A stretch of DNA of 64,000 nt from Pyrrhosoma nymphula (Eukaryota; Arthropoda; Insecta; Odonata; Coenagrionidae): the NCBI GenBank assembly GCA_963573305.1, contig OY754331.1:9148868-9212867 (forward strand), read 5' to 3'. Every line of letters starts with the position of its first letter. The first letter of the stretch is position 1. Made by a program: the position numbers and the translations under genes. Shown here in pieces: positions 1-10,649 of the stretch. The notes under the pieces are model-generated. The model was not told the origin of the DNA. It did not search any database and was given only the letters and a program-made list of their open reading frames with translations.

Positions 1-674
1 TCAAACTCTTCAAAAAAGAAAATAATTGTTTCATCACGAAATTAAAGAGAACCGTATGAAGAAAAGTTACATGTCTAATCCTCGAAGAGAATAAATAATT
101 GAAATTTAATAAATGGCGCAATATTCTCTGTTTTAACGATGCAACAGAAAGTTATCTATTGGTGAACGTGCATCACAAAGTTAGTTTTCACGTTATCCAT
201 TTCTTAAAAGCTAATCACGCCCAACTTTTAGATGAGAGGAAGATTATCAATTCAAAATATTTTTTCAACTGCGCATCTCAGCATTTTGTATTAACTTCTT
301 TTAATTCATAAGCGATTGCTGTATCATCTTATTTCCACCTGATTGCTACGGCTTATTTTTAGGATGAAATTTTGGCCTCATAAAAGGGGCCATGGGTTGA
401 TAATAAAATATTCCCTTGACAAGAAGGAATATTTACAGGAAATTACGTTAAATGTATTGAAAATAGAACCTTCTTACGCCGATCTGTACCGTTTACATCA
501 GTGAATGTAATGTTTATTGGTAAATATACTTCAAAACTACCAATGGTTTATCGAAAAAATTAGTATTAATATTGTAAATATTTATAAACTGTATCATCCC
601 ATTACATTTAAACCTACGTTAATTCGAAATAAAAAAAGAACATTCAACCAAAAGGACGTACGTTAATTTCTAAA
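1..674. other. AT-rich non-coding stretch
   Basis: No protein or RNA family is recognisable here. The only structure seen is a short imperfect hairpin near 403-430 (aatattcc ... ggaatatt). The longest open frame, at 99-311, is compositionally biased and resembles no family I know. Confidence 0.6.
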
Positions 675-785
675 TAAGGATATATTATAACAAAATACAC
701 TAGTTCATCTTTAACTTTGTGGTATTCAATTATGATGTTTGTCGATGAAGAACTGTTACTAATACCACTTTTATTTAAATTAAGT

Positions 786-819
786 GACCCGGGTTTCAGA
801 GAATAATCACCATCATCAG
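786..819 (-). ncRNA. Hammerhead-ribozyme-like core, left PLE1 end
   Basis: On the minus strand CTGATGA (819-813) is followed after 15 nt by GAAACCCGGGTC (797-786). This matches the hammerhead order CUGANGA, stem II, GAAA, stem III, then the cleavage-site UH. ACCCGGGU is a perfect palindrome, as expected of a loopless stem III that would work as a dimer. Stem II is weak (GGUGA with UCUCU, one mismatch). PLE ends are known to carry such motifs. Activity is unproven. Confidence 0.4.
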
Positions 820-957
820 GCGTTAATTGAGATATATGTTTATCCTATTGTTTCCGTAGTTACGTGACGGAAGGGGAGAAGAAGTTTGAAACGGAGCCCA
901 GAATAGGGGAGTAGGAAAGGGTAAAGGTATTCCTGTTTAATGAGGGTGTTGTCGTGG

Positions 958-1450
958 TTAATCAAAATTTTTAAAATTTCCAACTGCTCTCTTGAATTCG
1001 CGGCAGTCGTTGCATAATTTTAGGATATTCATTGTAAAATCACTCCAATAGCTGCTAAATATTAAGTGTTGAGCAAAATTACTTTTATCCTCGTTGATGT
1101 TTTTGTAAGCACTTAAATGTTCTTTTCTCCTGACACAGAAGCTTCTACCTGTCTGCCCCACGCAGACACCATTGCAATCGCTGCATTTCAATAAATATAC
1201 TCCACATCGGTCTAATTGCTTTATCGGGTCCTTACATTTTACTAGCAGCTTTCGGAGAGGGGCATTCGGCAAAGCCATGCGGAATTTGTCTATAGGTAGA
1301 AGGTGAGCCATTTTCTGAAATACTGCACCCAGGTAGGTCACCGTGCACCACTGCTTCTTTTAACTCTCGTTTTGGGAAAACATTTGGTCGATAGCCATTC
1401 TTCTCTGTTATTTTAAATCTAATTTGTCTATTAAATTTGGTGAATACCAA
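958..1450 (-). pseudogene. PLE GIY-YIG endonuclease C-terminal fragment
   Basis: This is the C-terminal end of a Penelope-like polyprotein, read on the minus strand. About 1342-1450 is in one frame and 1341-958 in another, so there is a frameshift near the junction. The latter part shows the endonuclease signature: GVYLLKCSDC, then CVGQTGRSF (the GIY and YIG positions are GVY and CVG), then RRKEHL with its conserved arginine and histidine region. The two cysteines of KCSDC match the Zn-binding insertion typical of PLE endonucleases. In PLEs this domain nicks the target DNA for reverse transcription. The frame ends with KNFD and a stop at 958. The RT domain that should precede it is absent. 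The family assignment is firm and the activity is presumed lost. Confidence 0.8.
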
Positions 1451-1646
1451 ATGACTGAAGCAATTTGTTTAATTGTGCTGATTTATTTCTTCAAGTCTTC
1501 TCTTCATAGTGGAATGTTGAACGGGCGATGAGTCATGGAATGAAAAGCCATCAGTTTGTGTGAGTAATGTTGTCTTGAAATTGCTGGGATGACATGGTCG
1601 GTACAACGGGGTTTCCGAAAAATGGAGAAGGAATGCCGGTCTTTAG

Positions 1647-1870
1647 TGCAATGGTGTCTACGGGGGGCAGACAGGTAGAAGCTTCTGTGTCAGGAGAAAA
1701 GAACATTTAAGTGCTTATAAAAACATCAAAGAGGTTAAAAGTAATTTTTCCAAACACTTACTATGTAGCAGTCACAGGAGTGATTTTACAACGAATATCC
1801 TAAAATTATGCAACGACTGCTTATGAATTATATTCAAGAGAGCAATTGGAAATTTAAAAAATTTTGATTA
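1647..1870 (+). pseudogene. PLE GIY-YIG endonuclease fragment, inverted duplicate
   Basis: The plus strand encodes the same protein end as the minus-strand frame at 958-1176: GRSFCVRRKEHLSAYKNI is shared exactly. It is broken by an in-frame stop near 1823-1825 (the segment LKLCNDC is followed by TTATGA). The upstream half of the domain, including the GVY strand, is missing. The copy starts abruptly at about 1647, where similarity to the left arm begins. It forms the right half of the inverted PLE insertion. The region between the arms (1177-1646) holds only left-copy coding plus about 190 bp of unassigned sequence. Confidence 0.7.
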
Positions 1871-2007
1871 ACCACGACAACACCCTAATATTAACGAATA
1901 CATTTACCCTTCCTTTTCCCCTCTTCTGGCCTCCGTTTCAAACTTCTTCTCCCCTTCCGTCACGTAACTACGGAAACAATAGGATAAACATATATCTCAA
2001 TTAACGC

Positions 2008-2041
2008 CTGATGATGGTGATTATTCTCTGAAACCCGGGTC
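2008..2041 (+). ncRNA. Hammerhead-ribozyme-like core, right PLE1 end
   Basis: This is the mirror copy of the motif at 786-819. CTGATGA lies at 2008-2014 and GAAACCCGGGTC at 2030-2041. Flanking AATTAA (about 1999-2004) and TTAATT (about 2044-2049) could pair as an outer stem I, although the base pairs next to the core are mismatched. The predicted cleavage would follow C2041. Confidence 0.42.
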
Positions 2042-2104
2042 ACTTAATTTAAATAAAAGTGGTATTAGTAACAGTTCTTCATTGACAACCATTAAGGATA
2101 TATT

Positions 2105-5100
2105 CGATGTTGGAATTTTAGCTCCAGTAAAAGGGTATATATACATTATGAATAAAATTATTTCACTAGGTATTGCATCGAAAGTCATTAATTTATTTTG
2201 TGAAATGTTATACTAAAATATTTATACATTCGGCATCATATCCATTACCTCTGATAAATGTAGATCTAAATAATTTTTAAGTCAATAATTTAAATTGCGC
2301 TCGACTGATTCAGCATTTACTTTCACTGAAAAAAATACCTTGGCGTTTCATTGCAGGCGCTGCCTTCTTCGCTGTCCTGGCCATATCTGTATATGTTAGC
2401 AGAAGATTATCGACTGGTATCAGTGAAATATTATCTACTTCACGCGTGAATAATTCCTGACATTGAGAATGTGATGAACTAATTAGAAACTAAATTTTAT
2501 TTTACTAAGTGGTTTGGCAACATTTTTTTTTGGACCTTGGATGCAAACGAGGAAAGGTACTTTGAAATATCATCTTGGTTCTCAACTTAACTTGGACATT
2601 GAAGCAATGCCGTGACAGAGAACTGTTCATTGTTTTTGTTCCAGCTGAGAAAATGTGAAATGCCTCTCGTTTGATGATTTCCTCATGCTCCTTGTGGAGG
2701 GACTCAAAGTGTGGAGGAAAGAAAGCCTTTCAGAATAATTGAACAGTTTGCTCAAAAATCCTCGATGCTTGCCAATGTAAAGGAAAAATCCCACGGCTCC
2801 AAAACCTTTCTCGGTCGATTCTCAGTGAATACGAGAGGTTATCCAAACTGCGGGAAAAGTGCGTGATTGTTTTTGGGTTGGAATACACGTTTACTGAGGG
2901 GAGCAATCAAAATAGTTGGGAAGGAATCCTTGAAGAGTGGACTGTGATAGTTGAGGCCTGCTGTCGTTCCGGCCCTATTAAGGGTCCACACTTCCGAACG
3001 AGTGTCCCGGGGCTCGACCTCCCGGGTGACCTAATTGAGGGCACGATTCGCCGAGCCAGCGGGTAGTTACAAGGATGAACTCCAGACGCCTTCTCTCAAG
3101 AAAGGACTGAGCAACTCCCGTGAGAGCGGCGTTGTCTTATTTTCTGGACGGCTTGGTGAGATTGGAAGTTTTTTCCGAAGGTCATATCAAATTGGTGGGT
3201 GCTGGACCTGCGAAAGTGCTGACTTCGTACCGCGGGTCAATTTATCAGATATTTTTCCAAAGAAAAGAGTGTTTGATGTGGGTTGTCTAACGTCTTCACG
3301 ATTGACTTGAGTGACTTCCGGTGAAAGACGAACGTGGGGTTCGTCTTGAGAACGGGACGGGGACACTCATGATTGAGCTACTTTTGTTGATCGTTTATAA
3401 CTCTGTCGAAACCGTAAATGTAAGGCACTTCTTCTGCTGCCTGAATAGGTCGGAGGTGAGCACATCAGTTGTTACTTTACTTACTCATATCCTATGTCTG
3501 TATCTATTGTCACAAAAGAGGTTATACTATTTCAACAGTCTTGACGAGCACAAAACTCTGGCTAAAAAATGAGTGGTCGGAAAAAATATCATCTGCTGGA
3601 ACATCTTTACGCATTTTTTCAGCAACTATTAAACAATCGAGGCACTGGATTCCATTTAATTATCGATTATTATCTAAATTTCCACAAAAATCAAATTAAT
3701 TACATTAAATTTTATACTTTTATATACTTTCGTTACGTAATACCAGCCAGTAACCTTGATAACACAGATACAGTACAGTAAAAGGTTTTTCAATGGGCCA
3801 TTTTACTGAGTAGGTAACGGAGATGAACTGGTTTTAGATATGATTACTCAATGAATTTTTGAGCGGTTACCTTTCACTTTTTTATCTGTTGTTAACCATA
3901 TTTTTTTAAACTCTGGAATAATATTCTGACATTGTTCATCTGGTTAATTTTAAACCATTAAATGAAAATACGCAATGAGTATGCACAAATAGCAGAAAAC
4001 CTGAAGGATCGGCGGTACTCGTTAAAAAATTCTTTAAATATATAAACACGAAGGAGGCGATAATACAGAAGAGATATTTTCATCAATATTCCATTCTTTT
4101 TTAATTTAAATTTCATGAATTTGGAATTGGCTATAGTTGCACACGTAATTCATGTTTGACTGGATTTTTTATGCAGCCGAAATTATAAATTCCTAACAAG
4201 AGGCATCGGGATAGCACGTTTAAGCCTCTAGTAGTGAAACTTACCCTGTAATATTCTTTTAGGTAACGTTTTCAAGTAGAACCGACGTGATCTCTGGTTC
4301 TATGAAATGATGTCCTTCGTGGTTTTCAACAGGACCACCGCTGGCTCAAAATGGTGAAATTAAATATCTATTTTACCTTAGTTAAGTCACTTTAAGTTAC
4401 CTTAGGTAGTTGTGAGGACTTAAAACATTCTCAGAGCGGTGACCAGCACTGATTTTTGTCATATTTGGTGAAAATATTCATGCCATTTTTTTCATACGGC
4501 TCTCTCTTTACGATGAAAGAAAGAATACAAACTCTGTCCACGATTAAAGGGGGAAATCAGCAGTTTAAGTACGGACCCCTAAAGCATGGGAAGTGAACTC
4601 AATTTCGGGTAACACTTCGCGCTGGATAAACGTCTGTCTTGTCATTACAATGCTCATGGCCAGAATAATGCTGCCGGAGGAAGATCAAGTACTTCTTCGT
4701 TGTGTAGGCACGACATATTTTTACGGATTCCACTGGAAATCTGTGAATCATATGGATCGTACCAGGGAAGTTTACCTTGAGTTTAGATCAAAAAAAGTAT
4801 TATACGTACTATAACGATGAAAATGTAAATATTTTCTTTAAATCTTCTGAAATTAGTATTACCTAAAAAATTTGGCTACAAAATGAATTTGTGATTTCGC
4901 CGAATATATTATCGTGGATGGAATTGTGAACATGACATGAGGTTTCTGTGCTCAACTTTAATAGCTACTCTAAAAGAATTCAATTTGAAACTCTTAACTA
5001 CTATTACAGAGTTAAAATATTTCGCACATTGGTTCCTAACTGGAGCGCCGACTATTTTAAAACAAAATTTGATAATCGGTGTGAAGTCACAACACATTTT

Positions 5101-7990
5101 TGAAAGCTACTGCTACTGGTAAAATTGTTTTGCTCCAGTTCTCAACGGTTTGATACTCGGAAACAATTTTCCTTTTTTCGCTTCACCGATCCATTGCTGT
5201 GGTGATTAATTTTAATAGTTTTTGCTCTTGGCTCACGAGATGAAAAATTATCCCACAGAAATACTTGGCTCCATAACAACTTCAATGGCCAAGCCCCGCA
5301 AAAAAAATACCAAAGATAATTTTTAAGAATTATCTCGGTAAGTTAGCAATGGACATTCCCAGTTAGAAATTTATAAAAATGAACGAAAAGTGCTTGTCTA
5401 AATCGTTTTCACTTGGCCACTTGCAAAATGAAATAGAGCCGCCAGGACTTTTTTAAAAAGATTTTGCCGTTAACTCACTCACAATTTATTTTCCCCAAAC
5501 CCCACCACAATATGAGTTATCATAGTTTTAATTGTACACGAGTAACCAGAAAAGTTGGTGGCATTAACTGCAACTTCGAAAGAAAGGCGAATTAATCCGT
5601 TCTTGAGCTCTCCTTCATTTCCCCCCTGTAACACGCTCCTCTCCCACTTCCCGTGATATTAATATTTTTCTCTTCCTGAATTTCACCTTTCAATGTTGAA
5701 GAACATGTAATTATTGTAAAAGCAATACAAATAAATGGTTTGCATGTAGTATTCTTTAAATACTTGGACTTCAGCAATTATCACAGATACTTGTTTTTGC
5801 CTGAGAAAATGAAAGGTAAGTAAAAAATAATTTATTAGTATCTTATTAAGTGAGGTACTTCAGTAATATTAAGTAAAGTCAAGAAATAAAATTCACGAGT
5901 TAACTTAACAATGAAAACTGAGAACGATTCCATTTGGCTTACGTCTAGCAAATTTAGAATAAAATTCTTCCAAATAAAATGATTCCAGCTGACTTGCGTC
6001 GAACAAATTTGGAATAATATTCTTCAGTACACATTGAATTGTAGGCACAAAAAACCCTTCCACATTAAAAAAAAGACTGCATTTGCAATGCTGTCAAAAT
6101 AAATCGGGAGACGATGAACTTTAAAATGCTAAATTTCATAAATTTGGAATAAAGCTCAAAGTATGTTATTTGGCAGTCACGGCTATGTGGCTAAGCAAAC
6201 CTCAACAATGGTAATGAACCAATTTCCTAATGTTATTTAGCTGAAATGAAATCCAATGAAATTCCGTTTAAATACGAATGAAAATGCTATATTTTGAACA
6301 TTTAAATGTACACATTGATATATTTCATGAGGAATCCTTTCTTCGGTTTAGTTTGTAGAAATGGTGAAGAATAAATAGAAAAACAAAGCGTTAAGTTACT
6401 CCAAAGCGTGAATAATTACTCCAAAATTGACAAATTGTTTAAAATTACAGGGATATCTAAATATATGGTCAAAGAAACTCCTCACATATTTCGGGAAAAT
6501 TCATTTTGGGAATAAAAATCCTCCACGGACCAAAAATATGACGCAATTTTTTGTTATGGTATTCATTTGCCCTTTCCTAACTAACTTATTAGTACTCCTG
6601 TGTAAGTTAATATGTTTGACATTACATAAGTTGGCGCAGTTCCTCAAACGTTCAATGGTGGCACTAATTAACTCCTGAGTCTATGGCAATTATGAAATAG
6701 GTAAATATAGAGAATGTGATGGCAAATAACTTTTGGAGACAGCTTCATAAGATAGAAATATGGTAGCAGGGCTTTAAAATTTCCTTTTATACTTGTTAAC
6801 TATAGTGCCTTCCACCTTGAATAAGAAAACTTCCAGAAACTTCAACGTTTTGTCTCTACAACAGCAAAAATATCTAAGTGTCCAAATCTAATTCGTTCTT
6901 GACGTTATACTGTCGAGTTATTTTGTATTGTAAAAAATATGTTCGTCTCTGCCTCTCAAAACTGCATCCCAAGGCTAAGGGATAACACCAATAGCGTAGA
7001 CCCTAAGGTCCCAAAAGGTTGGATAAAAAAAGGAGATATTACGGGCGTTAATTCATAATACGCTCTAGTCTGTAATATATTTAATACACATGAAGTTCTC
7101 AAGGGAACATTGAGTTGCGACGTGTTTACGAGTCACAGTGTAATTCATAGTGAATTCCAAGTAAAATTATCGATCATGAGATTCACTCATACTAACTGAA
7201 TGCATCGCCTAATCTAAGAGGTTCGTGACCGGTTCTGACTTGCATATCCCTTATGACGCCATTGCCCTCGATAGTATCGAATCAAAGTGTGCTTACCACA
7301 CTTACTTACGCAAACGCTGCGCTTATTTTCACATGCTTCTAAGTACATGCTCCACAGCTTTTACCAGCAAAGGATCTTGGGACAACAAATAGTCCCTTCT
7401 TGCAAAATTTGCATTGACATAGTCCACTGTGTGGCTCAAATCCATAGATCGTTTAAGATAGTTAAAGCAAGATTTTTCTCTCTCATAGAAACCAGGTACT
7501 ACCACATTAGAATCCAAATAAAATTTAAGCAACTGTAAAAATTATTTGGCTAATTTTATATTATATATTCATGGCGCTAAAAAAAGGTGTTTTCATGATT
7601 GAAATTCTCAGGATTGAACTCATTATACATGTTCGGGGCTTAAACTATACATATTTATTCCAGTAGTTCGCTCACAACGCCTTCACAACCGGAGGTTGCT
7701 TTGCTATTTCAAAATAATTATCACGGTGCGTACCAGTTGGTACATTTGCAAAAATAATGGAGAAAGTATACTAAATGCACGACGTGGATGGTGGAGAAAA
7801 CTATTTACATGCAGAGAGAAGTCAGGTTTTTTTTCCCAATGTCAAACTGCGAGCCTCGTGAAGGAAATAATGCGCGGAATTCACTGGTGCAGTCTCACGG
7901 TTCCGTGATTTTCGTTTCAATGTTCTCTATTCGCTGTCCGCACAAGCGTTTTCGCTTCCCTAGCCGTTCAATCGTTCTAGAGATATAGGT
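2105..7990. other. AT-rich stretch without recognisable genes
   Basis: About 5.9 kb with no recognised protein, RNA or transposon. A few local features stand out: a splice-acceptor-like site and short coding-like run at 2359-2416, a block of higher GC and several overlapping short frames around 2640-3460, and a diverged direct duplication at 5923-6030. The open frames at 2863-3572 resemble no known family and change frame without a shared reading. Confidence 0.5.
5923..6030 (+). repeat. Diverged tandem duplication, about 55 bp
   Basis: Two adjacent units share gattcca, a run of the form ttacgtctagcaaattt versus ttgcgtcgaacaaattt, and ggaata/gaata followed by attcttc. The spacing between units is about 55 bp. 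No coding content. Confidence 0.5.
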
Positions 7991-8130
7991 ACCTTCGGGG
8001 AAAGGGTAATCAAAACATCACTCGGCTTCTCGTTGGCCAGGAAACCGTTGGGAGATCGAGTGGGCACTTCAACTGCCTCGTGACCCCGTTAGAGAGGAAC
8101 TGCCCTCGGAAGCACTCCACTGAGCTAGAA
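7990..8130 (-). repeat. Possible tRNA-derived SINE head
   Basis: On the minus strand TAGCTCAGTGGAGTGCTTCC (about 8126-8107) resembles a tRNA D-arm with an A box. No clear B box follows at the right distance, so this is at best a decayed SINE or a chance match. The surrounding 7840-8110 is less AT-rich than its flanks. Confidence 0.25.
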
Positions 8131-8979
8131 AAATATACAACTTTATGATGTCTCATATTCTTATTCCAATTCTCACTGGTACTTATTTGAATACCTCAGA
8201 CTCACTACTCCTGCCCTATTTACATGCACAACGCCATTAATGTGACCCAGAATTTTCTTATTTACATTTTGAGTTCTCGGACTATACAAGGAATCTCCTT
8301 CGTTATTGTTGCCCGCAGCAAAACGATGAAATACAACCACCGGCTTTCTTTCCCTAGGGTTTACTTAAAAGAAGTATGAAAACACAATTTTTACTTTTGG
8401 TTGAATGTATCGTGTTATTCAAAATTATTATTTGTGTTCGAATCACACAAAGTTGGAGGTTATATGCTACATTTTCCTCTATGCTTCTTTATGTCATGAC
8501 GTAAAAGTGCATTTGGCATAGCTAAAGTGTACTCTTATGTGATCTCGTCATCCAATGAAAAATACTATGGAGAACGCCCATTTTAATGAAAGACTTTGGA
8601 GAAAGAAATTTGAAAATGGGAGCAATAGATTGATTAATAATTTCTATGATAGCTTTTTTGTGGAGAGAACATTTATGTGGTATTTACACTTTTAATCATT
8701 AAAATAAGCTAAAGTTGAATGCATAAGTAATAGTTGTCACGAAAGAGATAAATGTATGCCAATACTGGCATAAAATTAGCATTTATTTGCGCAAAATGGG
8801 AAATTTAATCAAAAAAGGTATAGAACACCGCAGCGACACAGTTATGCTAACTAGGCTTATGGTGCTCAGCCGTAGCAACTATATTCGACTAACTAACTTT
8901 TTATGTAGATTTTCGCCGCTAAATGTTTATGGTATTCAGGCTTTTGGTTCAGCGATTAATTATTTAATATTAGGCGACA

Positions 8980-9011
8980 GTTTCGCCGTGCTATCCTACC
9001 GGCTTCGTCGG
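8980..9011 (-). ncRNA. Hammerhead-like core, left PLE2 end
   Basis: On the minus strand CCGACGA (9011-9005) is followed by GAAAC (8984-8980), with CCG and CGG available as a short stem II. The first core U is C, and no palindromic stem III follows GAAAC, so this is a degenerate match. It sits at the place where other PLE ends here carry better motifs. Confidence 0.25.
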
Positions 9012-9224
9012 TCTTTTAATAACAACAATGAACTTTAAAAAAACAAATAAATAAACAATTCCAGCCGTTGATGATTTTGAGAAGTTAAAACTTAATTTCG
9101 AAGAAGTCTCTTCCATGTGTAAAGAAGTTTATAACTATCCTCTCTATTGATATTATTTGGTCTTCTTTATATTTCAACCGTCTCCCTTATGAGCCTCTTA
9201 CGATATAACACTGCCTCCAGAGTA

Positions 9225-9583
9225 CGAGATGATCAACGAGGGACTAAAGATCCATTATCACCCACAATGTATGAGGGTTTATACGAACTTCTCTTCAGTT
9301 GTGGAAGATCATATGTGGGGCAGACGAAATTTGCCGATTAAAAGAACATGCACGTACAATCCGGAAGGAAGACTGGCATCACTCCGCCGTGGCTGAGCAC
9401 ACTACGTTGGAGGAGGGTCACGCCATTGACATCGAGACGGCAAGAGTACTACACAAAGAAAGCAGTTACTTTCCGCGGCTCATAAGGGAGGCGATTGAAA
9501 TAAGAGAAAAAAGACCAAATAACATCAATAGAGAGGATTGTTATAAACTCCCTTACACCTGGAAGAGACCTATTCGAAATTAA
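9225..9583 (+). pseudogene. PLE GIY-YIG endonuclease fragment
   Basis: The plus strand encodes LYELLFSCGRSYVGQTK in one frame (to about 9338). After a frameshift near 9330-9345 it continues with CRLKEHARTIRK and HSAVAEHT, ending at a stop at 9581-9583. The YVG of SYVGQT is the YIG strand and GLY is the GIY strand. RLKEH carries the conserved basic segment. The later EHTxLExGHxIDI motif is shared with the minus-strand copy at 14610-14867. The role would be target-DNA cleavage by the PLE retroelement. The copy is broken by the frameshift and lacks everything upstream of the endonuclease domain. Confidence 0.75.
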
Positions 9584-9662
9584 GTTTTTTACTTCTCAAA
9601 ATCATCAACTGCTGGAATTGTTTATTTATTTTTAAAAAAAGACCATTGTTGTTCTTAAAAGC

Positions 9663-9694
9663 CCGAAGAAGCCGGCAGCATAGCACGGTGAAAC
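9663..9694 (+). ncRNA. Hammerhead-like core, right PLE2 end
   Basis: CCGAAGA (9663-9669) is followed after about 20 nt by GAAAC (9690-9694), with CCGG and CGG as possible stem II strands. It mirrors the motif at 8980-9011. The core deviates at one invariant position, so it is probably inactive. Confidence 0.25.
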
Positions 9695-9754
9695 TGTTGC
9701 CGAATACTAAATAATTAATCGCAGAACCAAAAGCCTAAATACTATATTCGACTA

Positions 9755-10385
9755 CGTTTGATAATAATGTAATACAAAATGGAAGGAAGCAAAATGAAAA
9801 TAAATGAGAGGAAGGGAAATAAAATGGAATACAGAAAATAAAATATTAATTATTATTATATTTTTCATTTTTACCACAAGTATTGCTTTCCAATCCATCG
9901 TCCTTATTTAAAGGTTTGAACAAGAACTTATGAATCACTTTTTTTCCTCCGTGGAAGAAATATTTAAACAATTTACTGTGAAATTCCTTATTTAAGTTTT
10001 GAATTTACTTAATTGCTTTTCTCTATTTTCCACTCTCTCTAACTACAATCTAACCTTGGCATTTAAAATGTTCTTTACAGCGCTCTTTCTCCTTGAAACG
10101 GCAAGATTTCTGATGAAACCAAAAGGTTTAGTAATGAAATCTCAATGATTTACGGTAGAATCCATTAGCTCAGAAAGAGGGTAAAACTTGTCATGGAATT
10201 ACATTAAAAAGGTGCGTAAGGTGAAAGGGATGAGAGCAAAGGATGAGGTTTTGCAAAACAGCCAAACAAGCGAAAAAGGAGATTGGACAAAATGCCATTT
10301 GGTCGGTATTATGGCAAAATCACTGTTATTAAAAAAGTGCTAATAATATAGATTATCACCTTGTGCTTAAAACTTGTGATAAAAA
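9755..10385. other. AT-rich non-coding stretch
   Basis: No genes or transposon ends recognised. The sequence is rich in aaaat and gaaat words. Confidence 0.6.
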
Positions 10386-10400
10386 AAGGTATTAAAGTAC

Positions 10401-10634
10401 AATTTTTAATGGAAATAACTTTTACAAAGACCACTTAAAAGCATCACATCTAACACGACCCAGGTTTAAACGATTAATTGTCATTATCGTTGTCCATATC
10501 CAAATGTCCATATCGTTGAAACCCGGGTCGTGTTAGATGAGTCGTTGTTAAGTGGTCTTTGTAAAAGTTATTTCCATTAAAAATCGTGAAAATATGGAGT
10601 ACCACCAAGTAACTAAAGAGAAAATTTTGTTTAT
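10401..10634. mobile_element. Small palindromic PLE-derived element (retrozyme-like candidate)
   Basis: A 234-bp insertion is flanked by the 15-bp direct repeat aggtattaaagtaca (10386-10400 and 10635-10649). Its arms at 10401-10473 and 10511-10583 are near-perfect reverse complements. A tail of about 51 bp (10584-10634) lies outside the right arm only. Read on the minus strand, this tail is similar to the 687-738 tail of PLE copy 1 (both contain CTT.GTGGTA.TC). The arms also match the PLE1 3' end (aagtggt.tt.gtaa.agtt). The right arm contains GAAACCCGGGTC at 10516-10527. There is no coding capacity. I infer a non-autonomous element mobilised by the PLE family. CUGANGA is not preserved at the expected position. 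Confidence 0.6.
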
Positions 10635-10649
10635 AGGTATTAAAGTACA

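Larger units (their letters stand above)
687..2092 (-). mobile_element. Penelope-like element copy 1 with inverted terminal copies
   Basis: The insertion is bounded by the 12-bp direct repeat taaggatatatt at 675-686 and 2093-2104, read as a target-site duplication. Inside, about 739-1176 and 1647-2087 are imperfect reverse complements of each other. Both carry the end of a GIY-YIG coding region and the same 3' untranslated sequence, so two 3' ends of one element point outwards. A unique tail of about 52 bp (687-738) lies only on the left. This layout (inverted terminal copy plus short extra tail) is known for Penelope-like retroelements. The reverse transcriptase is missing, so the copy is 5'-truncated and cannot move by itself. 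Element identity is firm from the GIY-YIG protein. The exact boundaries depend on the TSD call. Confidence 0.75.
8892..9740 (+). mobile_element. Penelope-like element copy 2 with inverted terminal copies
   Basis: The insertion is flanked by the 14-bp direct repeat actatattcgacta (8878-8891 and 9741-9754). About 8932-9200 is the reverse complement of about 9475-9740. Both arms hold the 3' untranslated region, and the right arm also holds the end of the GIY-YIG frame. A tail of about 40 bp (8892-8931) is present only on the left, as in copy 1. The RT domain is missing. Protein and terminal sequences differ from copy 1 but match the copy at 14426-14930, so the window holds at least two PLE families. 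Confidence 0.75.
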
